DNA of 64,000 nucleotides from Streptomyces althioticus. GTDB taxonomy: Bacteria; Actinomycetota; Actinomycetes; Streptomycetales; Streptomycetaceae. Under the pieces are notes generated by a model. That model was not told the origin of the DNA, searched no databases, and saw only the letters and a program-made list of their open reading frames with translations. The translations under genes were made by a program, and so were the position numbers. Position 1 is the stretch's first letter. Every line of letters starts with the position of its first letter. The stretch spans positions 1 through 64,000 of the forward strand of contig BMSW01000017.1 in NCBI GenBank assembly GCA_014649355.1, read 5' to 3'. This document shows positions 8,110 to 15,194 of this stretch, one piece after another.

Positions 8110-9247
8110 CGGGGACCTCCATCTCGATGGTGGTGCCCTTTCCGGGCGCCGATTCCACGGTCAGCCTGCCGCCGACCCCGCTCGCCCGGTCCCGCATGGA
8201 GACCAGGCCCAGATGGCGGCCCGCGCGGCGGACGGTGTGCGGGTCGAAGCCGCCCCCGTCGTCGCCGACCCGCAGGACCGCGCCGTTGCCGCGCCGCTCC
8301 AGGGTCACGTCGACGTGGGTCCCGCCGGAGTGGCGCAGGGCGTTGTGCAGCGCCTCCTGGGCGACCCGCAGCACCGCCTCCTCCTGGGCGGCGGGCAGGG
8401 CGCGCACGCCGTGGCCGGTGAAGGTGACGCGCGCGCTGTGGGCGCGGTCGAGGACCTGCACCTGGGTGCGCAGCGTGGCCACGAGCCCGTCCTCGTCGAG
8501 GGCGGCGGGACGCAGCTCGACGACCGCGGCGCGCAGTTCGTCGGCGGCCTCGGCGGCCAGCTCCGCCACCTGCTGGAGCTCGCCCTTGGCCCGGGCCGGG
8601 TCGCGGTCCACGAGACGGGCGGCGGCCTGGGCGGTGAGGCGCAGGGAGAACAGCTTCTGGCTGACGGCGTCGTGCAGCTCGTGGGCCAGGCGGGAGCGCT
8701 CCTCGGCGATGGTCAGCTCGCGGCTGCGCTCGTAGAGGCGGGCGTTGGTGAGGGCGATGGCGGCGTGCTGGGCGAGGATGCCGAGCAGCTCCTCGTCGTC
8801 CTCGGTGAAGCCGCAGGCGCCGTCCGGCTTCGGACAGTTCTTGTTCGCGAGGAACAGGGCGCCGAGCACCTCGTCGCCGTCGCGGATCGGCAGGCCCAGG
8901 AAGTCGACGAGGTCGGGGTGGGCGCTGGGCCAGCCCTCGAAGCGCGGGTCGCGGCGCACGTCGGCGAGGCGCTGCGGGGCGGCGTCGTCGAGCATCGCGG
9001 CGAGGATGCCGTGCCGGCGGGGCAGGGGGCCGATGGCCTTCCACTGCGCGTCGCTGACGCCGTCCACGACGAACTGGGCGAAGCCTCCGTGGTCGTCGGG
9101 CACGCCGAGCGCGGCGTACTGGGCGTCGAGGAGTTCGCGGGCGGAGGCGACGATCGTCTTGAGGACGTCGCGCACCTCGAGATGCCTGCTCATGGCCAGC
9201 AACGCGGAGCTCACCGCGGCGAGGCCGGACCGGGGGCCGTGGCTCAT
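8102..9247 (-). CDS. Sensor histidine kinase, GAF plus HisKA_3/HATPase_c
   Basis: 381 aa, cytosolic with no membrane segment. A GAF domain covers about residues 25-170 (LLDAQYAALGVPDDHGG...LGLPIRDGDEVLGALFLANK). The dimerisation/phospho-acceptor helix has AEERSRLAHELHDAVSQKLFSL with the acceptor His192, and HATPase_c follows with VAQEALHNALRHSGG and GDDGGGF. The architecture is that of DevS/DosT-like or NreB-like redox sensors. Two cysteines, Cys138 and Cys145 in KNCPKPDGACGF, sit in the GAF domain and might bind metal or form a disulfide. It overlaps the response regulator gene, so the pair is translationally coupled. Confidence 0.94.
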   Translation of the reverse strand: MSHGPRSGLAAVSSALLAMSRHLEVRDVLKTIVASARELLDAQYAALGVPDDHGGFAQFVVDGVSDAQWKAIGPLPRRHGILAAMLDDAAPQRLADVRRDPRFEGWPSAHPDLVDFLGLPIRDGDEVLGALFLANKNCPKPDGACGFTEDDEELLGILAQHAAIALTNARLYERSRELTIAEERSRLAHELHDAVSQKLFSLRLTAQAAARLVDRDPARAKGELQQVAELAAEAADELRAAVVELRPAALDEDGLVATLRTQVQVLDRAHSARVTFTGHGVRALPAAQEEAVLRVAQEALHNALRHSGGTHVDVTLERRGNGAVLRVGDDGGGFDPHTVRRAGRHLGLVSMRDRASGVGGRLTVESAPGKGTTIEMEVPGG

Positions 9248-9499
9248 GTCCTCACGGTACCGGCGGGGCGCGGGCCCGCGGATCGGACCGCTGTCCGCCC
9301 CTCTCCCCCGCCGCTGGTCCTAGGTCCCGGGTCCCGGACCGCCGCCGCGCCCTAGGGCTCGGGGCGGGGGCGTCCCGGCGTAGGGCGAAGGGACCCGGGC
9401 GGCTGCGTCCCGCGCCCGAGGCGGCCGCCCGTCCCCGCTTCCTACGTTGATCACACGCCGAGAGGGCGGGACGACACCACGGACGAGGGGACGGTTGTC

Positions 9500-10198
9500 A
9501 TGCCGGTTGCGATCATCACGGGAGCCTCGAAGGGGCTCGGACGGGCGCTGGCCGTGGGGCTGGCGGAGCGGGGCTGGGACCTGGTGCTCGACGCGCGGGG
9601 CGCGGACCGCCTGGCGGAGACGCAGGTGCTGGCCTCGGCGCACGGCACGCGGGTGACGGCGGTGCCCGGGGACGTCACGGACCCGGCGCACCGGGCGGAG
9701 TTGGTGGCGGCGGCCTGGCGGCTGGGCGGGGTGGACCTGCTGGTGCACAACGCGAGCGCGCTGGGCGCCGAGCCGCTGGTGCGGCTGGCGGAGCTGCCGT
9801 TGGAGGGGCTGCGGCACGCGCTGGAGGTGAATCTGGTGGCGGCGCTGGGCCTGGTGCGGGAGGCGCTGCCGCTGCTGCGGACCGCCGAGGCGGGCGCGGT
9901 GCTGGTGGTGAGTTCGGACGCCGCCGCGGAGGCGTATCCGACGTGGGGCGGGTACGGCGCGTCGAAGGCGGGTCTGGACCAGCTGGCGGCGGTGCTGGCG
10001 GAGGAGGAGCCGGGGCTGCGGGTGTGGTCGGTCGACCCGGGGGACATGGCGACGGACCTGTACACGGCGGCCGTGCCGGACGACGACGATCCGCGGCCGG
10101 AGCCGGAGACGGTGGTGCCGGGGTTCCTGCGGCTGCTGGAGGAACGGCCTGCCAGTGGCCGCTACGGCGCCCCTGCGCTGCTGGAGGGACGGCGGTGA
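9500..10198 (+). CDS. SDR family oxidoreductase
   Basis: 232 aa. Classical short-chain dehydrogenase: N-terminal nucleotide-binding TGASKGLG (residues 8-15), NAS-type motif VHNASALG, active-site Ser in VVSSDAAAEAYPTWGG and YGASK as the YxxxK pair. The position of these motifs predicts NAD(P)H-dependent oxidation or reduction of a small hydroxy/keto substrate, which cannot be named from sequence. Its stop overlaps the GTG of the QueA-like gene (GTGA at 10195-10198), so the two are translated together, which suggests related function. Confidence 0.92.
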   Translation: MPVAIITGASKGLGRALAVGLAERGWDLVLDARGADRLAETQVLASAHGTRVTAVPGDVTDPAHRAELVAAAWRLGGVDLLVHNASALGAEPLVRLAELPLEGLRHALEVNLVAALGLVREALPLLRTAEAGAVLVVSSDAAAEAYPTWGGYGASKAGLDQLAAVLAEEEPGLRVWSVDPGDMATDLYTAAVPDDDDPRPEPETVVPGFLRLLEERPASGRYGAPALLEGRR

Positions 10199-11238
10199 CG
10201 GTCACGTTCCGGGTGCCGGAGGAGCTGTCGGCGCGGGTGCCGGCGGAGCGGCGGGCGCCCGGCCGGGGCCGGGACGCGGTGCGGCTGCTGGTGTCGCGGG
10301 GCACCGAGGTGTCCCACCACGCGTTCGCGGAGCTGCCGCTGCTGCTGCGCGCGGGCGACCTGCTGGTGGTGAACACCTCGCCCACGCTGGCGGCCGCCGT
10401 CGACGGGCGGGTCGGTGACGCGCGCGTGGTGGTGCACTTCTCCACGCGCGGCGACGACGGGCGGTGGGCGGTCGAGCTGCGGGACCCGGACGGGCGCGGC
10501 ACCACGCGCGTGCGCGGGGGTACGCGTGCGGGTACCGGGGTGGGGCTGGCCGGGGGTGCGCGGTTGCGGGTCGAGGAGCCGCTGAGCGCGGGGGCGCCTC
10601 GGCTGTGGTGGGCGCGGGTGTCGCGGGACGTGCCGGGGCTGCTGCGGGCGCACGGGCGTCCGATCCGGTACGCGTACACGGAGCGGGACCAGCCGCTGTC
10701 GGCGTACCAGACGGTGTTCGCGCTGCCGTCGCGGGACGGTTCGGGGAGCGCGGAGATGCCGAGCGCGGCGCGTCCGTTCACCACGGGGACGGTGACGGAG
10801 CTGGTGAGCCGCGGGGTGCAGGTCGCGCCGGTCAGGCTGGACACGGGGGTGGCGTCGGCGGAGGCGCACGAGCCGCCGTACCCGGAGCGGTTCGCGGTGC
10901 CGGAGGCGACGGCGCGGCTGGTCGGCGCGGTGCGGGCGGGCGGCGGGCGGGTGGTCGCGGTGGGGACGACGGCGGTGCGGGCGCTGGAGTCGGCGGCCGG
11001 CCCGGACGGGGTGGTACGGGCCCGTGCGGGGTGGACGGACCTGGTGGTGACCCCGGAGCGGGGGGTGCGGGTGGTGGACGGGCTGCTGACCGGGCTGCAC
11101 GAGCCGGAGGCGTCGCACCTGCTGATGCTGGAGGCGGTCGCGGGGCGGGAGGCGGTGGCGCGGGGCTACGAGGAGGCGCTGCGCGGGCGGTATCTGTGGC
11201 ACGAGTTCGGGGACGTGCATCTGCTGCTGCCCTCGTGA
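10195..11238 (+). CDS. QueA-like S-adenosylmethionine:tRNA ribosyltransferase-isomerase
   Basis: 347 aa. Full-length for the QueA family, which transfers the ribosyl moiety of SAM to 7-aminomethyl-7-deazaguanine in tRNA to make epoxyqueuosine. Family segments visible include LLRAGDLLVVNTSPTLAAA, GRPIRYAYTERDQPLSAYQTVFA, SAARPFTTGTVTELVSRG, APVRLDTG, EPPYPERFAVPE and VVAVGTTAVRALES. The last part GLLTGLHEPEASHLLMLEAVAG also matches. The gene overlaps the preceding SDR by 4 nt. No other queuosine gene (queC-F, tgt, queG) is in the window, so the true substrate is open. Confidence 0.87.
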   Translation: MTVTFRVPEELSARVPAERRAPGRGRDAVRLLVSRGTEVSHHAFAELPLLLRAGDLLVVNTSPTLAAAVDGRVGDARVVVHFSTRGDDGRWAVELRDPDGRGTTRVRGGTRAGTGVGLAGGARLRVEEPLSAGAPRLWWARVSRDVPGLLRAHGRPIRYAYTERDQPLSAYQTVFALPSRDGSGSAEMPSAARPFTTGTVTELVSRGVQVAPVRLDTGVASAEAHEPPYPERFAVPEATARLVGAVRAGGGRVVAVGTTAVRALESAAGPDGVVRARAGWTDLVVTPERGVRVVDGLLTGLHEPEASHLLMLEAVAGREAVARGYEEALRGRYLWHEFGDVHLLLPS

Positions 11239-11613
11239 CCGAGGGGCGCGGACCGTCCCGTGCGACGGGCCGGAACTGCTCACACAGAGCGTTGCGACAG
11301 CAACACGCGGTGAGGAGGGAGGGGGCGGCGTGTGAGGCCGGGCATAGGGCGCACATCACGTACGAAGCGGATTAGGAGACTCATATCGTCCTTATACGCG
11401 GGGCGAACAGTCCTATCTGCCCGGTTTGACACCCCCCTGATCCACTACCCGGCTTCGTAGGTCACACCTTTGCCGGGCGATTTTGCGGCCGCTAACAATG
11501 GCTGCGTCGCTCAGCGCCGTGGGCTTCCTGCCCGCGGCGTTCGTGTGCCGAAGAAGCACCAGTCCCACCGGACATCGAGCGACCTCCGCGCTATTCGAAG
11601 AGGTCCGTTCCGC
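11239..11613 (+). promoter_or_regulatory. Long structured leader of the transglycosylase gene
   Basis: A 375-nt stretch without a gene. A TTGACA hexamer lies near 11428 but no convincing -10 follows at the right distance. The most prominent element is a hairpin at 11515-11539: CGCCGTGGGC pairs with GCCCGCGGCG (10 bp, one G-U) around a TTCCT loop, 75 nt before the start codon. Cell-wall hydrolase genes in Streptomyces can have a c-di-AMP (ydaO) riboswitch, but I cannot match that consensus here. A GAAGAGG ribosome site sits at 11597-11603. Confidence 0.45.
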
Positions 11614-12336
11614 ATGCCCAAGCACATCCTCACCCGTGGTCACAGTCGAGCCCTGACCCGCCACCACAAGATCGCCGCCGCGGGCGTCGCCGCTCTCGGT
11701 GCCGCCGCCATCGGCTTCTCGGCGGTCCCGAGCAACGCGTCGACGACGACCACGGCCGAGGCCCCCGCCCAGACGGCGAAGGTGGCCTACAGCACCCAGC
11801 AGATCCAGGGCGTCAAGGCCGACGTCAACAGCCAGCTCGCCGGCACCAGCGTGAAGGTCGAGCAGATCGCGGCCAAGAAGCAGGCCGCCGCCGACGCCGC
11901 CGCGAAGAAGAAGGCGGCCGCCGAGGCGAAGGCCGCGAAGGCCCGCGAGGCGGCGGAGTCCGCGAGCCGTTCCGCCGAGCGCGCCGAGGTGAAGAAGGCC
12001 GCTCCGAAGAAGTACGGCGACAACCTCGACGGCTGGATCCGCGAGGCCATGTCCATCATGAAGAAGCACGACATCCCGGGCTCCTACGAGGGCATCAAGC
12101 GCAACATCCTGCGTGAGTCCTCCGGCAACCCGAAGGCGATCAACCTCTGGGACATCAACGCCCAGAAGGGCATCCCCTCCAAGGGTCTGCTCCAGGTGAT
12201 CCCGCCGACCTTCGACGCCTACCACGTCAAGGGCACCCCGAAGAACATCTACGACCCGGTCGCCAACATCGTCGCCGCCTGCAACTACGCGGCCGACAAG
12301 TACGGCACCATGGACAACGTCGACAGCGCGTACTGA
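11614..12336 (+). CDS. Secreted lytic transglycosylase (SLT domain)
   Basis: 240 aa. A Sec signal with an Arg/His-rich n-region and hydrophobic core IAAAGVAALGAAAIGFSAV, cleaving near residue 34-38. A Lys/Ala-rich coiled region follows (about 75-130, AAKKQAAADAAAKKKAAAEAKAAKAREAAE), then a lysozyme-like SLT domain at about 130-240. The catalytic Glu is in ILRESSGNPKAIN; GLLQVIPPTFDAYH and ACNYAADKYG are the other SLT motifs. It should cleave the MurNAc-GlcNAc bond in peptidoglycan to give anhydro-MurNAc. Homologous Streptomyces enzymes act in germination and hyphal growth. The ATG at 11614 starts the signal peptide; an earlier frame to 11470 is not signal-like. Confidence 0.92.
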   Translation: MPKHILTRGHSRALTRHHKIAAAGVAALGAAAIGFSAVPSNASTTTTAEAPAQTAKVAYSTQQIQGVKADVNSQLAGTSVKVEQIAAKKQAAADAAAKKKAAAEAKAAKAREAAESASRSAERAEVKKAAPKKYGDNLDGWIREAMSIMKKHDIPGSYEGIKRNILRESSGNPKAINLWDINAQKGIPSKGLLQVIPPTFDAYHVKGTPKNIYDPVANIVAACNYAADKYGTMDNVDSAY

Positions 12337-12372
12337 GAGGTCGGCGCGGACCTCTCCTGCCGCACACAGACG

Positions 12373-12412
12373 CCGAAGGGCGGCACCCTCCTGACGGGGT
12401 GCCGCCCTTCGG
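12373..12412. terminator. Bidirectional terminator
   Basis: A perfect 16-bp stem, CCGAAGGGCGGCACCC (12373-12388) with GGGTGCCGCCCTTCGG (12397-12412), and an 8-nt loop between convergent genes. It is one of the longest perfect stems in the window and should stop transcription from both sides. Confidence 0.85.
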
Positions 12413-12427
12413 GGTCGTACGACGGGA

Positions 12428-14950
12428 CTACTTGCGCATGACCTCCGGCTCGTGGCGGCGCAGGAAGCGCGCCACGAAGAAGCCGCAGACCACACCGAGC
12501 GCGAGCAGCGCGCCCATGTCCATCGCCCACGCACCGGCCGCGTGCTCCCACAGCGGGTCGTCGCTGTCGCCCTTGGCGGGCGGGCTGATGTTGTTGAAGT
12601 CCAGCGTGGTGCCCGCGGCGGCGACCGCCCACCGCGACGGCATCAGGTACGACAGCTCGTTCACGCCGACCGAGTTGGCCAGGGGGAACAGGCAGCCGGT
12701 GAAGACGACCTGGACGATCGCGAACATCACCAGCAGCGGCATCGTCTTCTCGGCGGTCTTCACCAGCGCCGAGATGATCAGGCCGAACATCATCGCGGTG
12801 AAGCCCAGCGCCATGATCGGGATGCACAGCTCCAGCAGGATCTGACCGCCCAGGACCAGGCCCTCGTCGGGCACCGTGCGGCTGGAGAAGCCGATGACGC
12901 CGATCATCAGGCCCTGGATCATGGTGATCAGGCCCAGCACGAAGACCTTCGACATCAGGTACGCCGAGCGGGACAGGCCGGTGGCGCGTTCCCGCTCGTA
13001 GATCACGCGTTCCTTGATCAGCTCACGGACGGAGTTCGCGGCGCCGGCGAAGCACGCGCCCACCGCGAGGATGAGCAGTACCGTGAGCGCCGTGCCGTTG
13101 CCGACGGGCCTCCCCGTTCTCGGGTTGATCTCCGTGTTGACCAGCAGGTCCTTGCCCTGGTCGATGAGCAGGCTGACCGAGCCGAGGACCAGCGGCAGGA
13201 TGATCGACAGGGCGAGGAAGCCCTTGTCGGAGGCGATCACCGACACGTAGCGGCGCACCAGCGTGGTGAACTGCGACGCCCAGCCCTGCGGCTTCGGCGG
13301 CTTCATCGCCTGCATCGTGGGGACCTGCACGGACTGCGGGGCGACCGCGTCGATGTCCGCGGCGTACATCTGGTAGTGCTGCGAGCCCTTCCAGCGGCCC
13401 GCCCAGTCGTAGTCGCGGTAGTTCTCGAAGGCGGAGAAGACGTCGGCCCAGGTGTCGTAGCCGAAGAAGTTCAGTGCCTCCTCGGGCGGGCCGAAGTAGG
13501 CGACGGAACCGCCCGGGGCCATCACCAGCAGCTTGTCGCAGATCGCCAGCTCGGCCACCGAGTGGGTCACCACGAGGACCGTGCGGCCGTCGTCGGCCAG
13601 GCCGCGCAGCAGCTGCATGACGTCGCGGTCCATGCCCGGGTCGAGACCGGAGGTCGGCTCGTCCAGGAAGATCAGGGACGGCTTGGTGAGCAGCTCCAGC
13701 GCCACCGACACACGCTTGCGCTGGCCGCCGGACAGGGACGTGACCTTCTTGTCCTTGTGGATGTCCAGCTTGAGCTCGCGCAGCACCTCGTCGATACGGG
13801 CCTCGCGCTCGGCCGCCGTGGTGTCGGCGGGGAAGCGCAGCTTGGCCGCGTACTTCAGGGCGCGCTTGACGGTCAGCTCCTTGTGCAGGATGTCGTCCTG
13901 CGGGACCAGACCGATGCGCTGGCGCAACTCGGCGAACTGCTTGTACAGGTTGCGGTTGTCGTACAGCACCTCGCCCTCGTTGGCGGGGCGGTAGCCGGTG
14001 AGCGCCTTGAGCAGCGTCGACTTGCCGGATCCTGAGGGGCCGATGACCGCGATCAGGGACTTCTCCGGGACGCCGAAGGAGACGTCCTTCAGGATCTGCT
14101 TGCCGCCGTCGACCGTGACGGTCAGGTGGCGGGCGGAGAAGGACACCTCACCGGTGTCGACGAACTCCTCGAGCCGGTCGCCGACGATCCGGAACGTCGA
14201 GTGGCCGACGCCCACGATGTCGGTGGGGCCGAGCAGTTGCGAGCCGCCCTTGGCGATCGGCTGGCCGTTGACGTAGGTGCCGTTGTGCGAGCCGAGGTCG
14301 CGGATCTCCATGCGCCCGTCGGGCGTCGAGTGGAACTCCGCGTGGTTGCGGGACACCTGGAGGTCGGAGACGACCAGGTCGTTCTCCAGGGCGCGGCCGA
14401 TGCGCATGACGCGGCCGAGCGAGAACTGGTGGAACGTCGTGGGACTGCGGTCGCCGTAGACCGGCGGCGCCCCCGCGCCACCACCGGGGCCCTGCTGCTG
14501 GGGAATGTGCGGCGCGTTCTGCTGCGGCTGCTGCTGCCAGCCCTGCTGGGAGGGCGGCTGCTGGGCCGGCGGCTGCTGCGCGGGGGGCTGCTGCCAGCCG
14601 GCGCCCGCGCCCTGGGCGGCGTACGGCTGCTGCGGCTGCGCCTGCGGCACGGCGGCGGCGACACCGGACAGCGTCACGCGCGGCCCGTCGTTCGCGTTGC
14701 CCAGGTTCAGCACCGTGTCGGCGGTGAACTCCAGGTGGTGGATCCGCTGACCCTGCACGAAGGTGCCGTTGGTGCTGCCGTGGTCCTCGATCAGCCAACT
14801 GCGGCCGTTGAAGCTGATCGTGGCGTGACGCCAGGACACCCTGGCGTCGTCGAGGACGACGTCGCCCTGCGGGTCACGTCCCAGGGTGTAGGACCTGGAC
14901 GGATCGAGCGTCCAGGTGCGTCCGTTTGATTCCAGTACGAGTTCCGGCAC
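12428..14950 (-). CDS. ABC transporter with two FHA domains (Rv1747-like)
   Basis: 840 aa. Domains in order: FHA1 (about 18-75, YTLGRDPQGDVVLDDARVSWRH...STNGT), a Gln/Pro-rich linker (about 100-165 with repeated PAQQPP), FHA2 (about 180-245, IGRALENDLVVSDLQVSRNH...SHNGT), an ABC ATPase (Walker A GPSGSGKST, signature LSGGQRKR, Walker B LIFLDEPTSGLD), and an ABC-2-type membrane domain of about six segments. FHA domains bind phosphothreonine, so a Ser/Thr kinase probably controls this exporter. In M. tuberculosis, Rv1747 has the same layout and is phosphorylated by PknF. I prefer the GTG at 14950 (PELVLESNGRTW) over the ATG at 15016, which lacks a ribosome site. Confidence 0.93.
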   Translation of the reverse strand: MPELVLESNGRTWTLDPSRSYTLGRDPQGDVVLDDARVSWRHATISFNGRSWLIEDHGSTNGTFVQGQRIHHLEFTADTVLNLGNANDGPRVTLSGVAAAVPQAQPQQPYAAQGAGAGWQQPPAQQPPAQQPPSQQGWQQQPQQNAPHIPQQQGPGGGAGAPPVYGDRSPTTFHQFSLGRVMRIGRALENDLVVSDLQVSRNHAEFHSTPDGRMEIRDLGSHNGTYVNGQPIAKGGSQLLGPTDIVGVGHSTFRIVGDRLEEFVDTGEVSFSARHLTVTVDGGKQILKDVSFGVPEKSLIAVIGPSGSGKSTLLKALTGYRPANEGEVLYDNRNLYKQFAELRQRIGLVPQDDILHKELTVKRALKYAAKLRFPADTTAAEREARIDEVLRELKLDIHKDKKVTSLSGGQRKRVSVALELLTKPSLIFLDEPTSGLDPGMDRDVMQLLRGLADDGRTVLVVTHSVAELAICDKLLVMAPGGSVAYFGPPEEALNFFGYDTWADVFSAFENYRDYDWAGRWKGSQHYQMYAADIDAVAPQSVQVPTMQAMKPPKPQGWASQFTTLVRRYVSVIASDKGFLALSIILPLVLGSVSLLIDQGKDLLVNTEINPRTGRPVGNGTALTVLLILAVGACFAGAANSVRELIKERVIYERERATGLSRSAYLMSKVFVLGLITMIQGLMIGVIGFSSRTVPDEGLVLGGQILLELCIPIMALGFTAMMFGLIISALVKTAEKTMPLLVMFAIVQVVFTGCLFPLANSVGVNELSYLMPSRWAVAAAGTTLDFNNISPPAKGDSDDPLWEHAAGAWAMDMGALLALGVVCGFFVARFLRRHEPEVMRK

Positions 14951-15194
14951 TCCATGCCCCACTGAGTTGTTCCCCCGAATTTCCCCCGTCGCAGGGAGTC
15001 TAGGGATGTCGAACATCGGGGGGAACTATTTCAGGCGCGGCCCTCCGACCGAAAGTCGGCCCTGTCACGACCCGGCGACAAGGCGTCCACGGCCCTGTCC
15101 GGGCGGGGGTTGAAATCGCCCCGGAGAGTGGTAAACCACGCGAGGGGGACATGTGCGGCCTGCCGGGCCGCTCCGCGGATCGGGGGGTCTGCCC

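Noticed and set aside
11239..11613. Possible c-di-AMP (ydaO) riboswitch before the transglycosylase gene
   Set aside because: The setting fits, since some Streptomyces wall-hydrolase genes have one, but I could not match the conserved ydaO sequence blocks; only a plain hairpin is evident.
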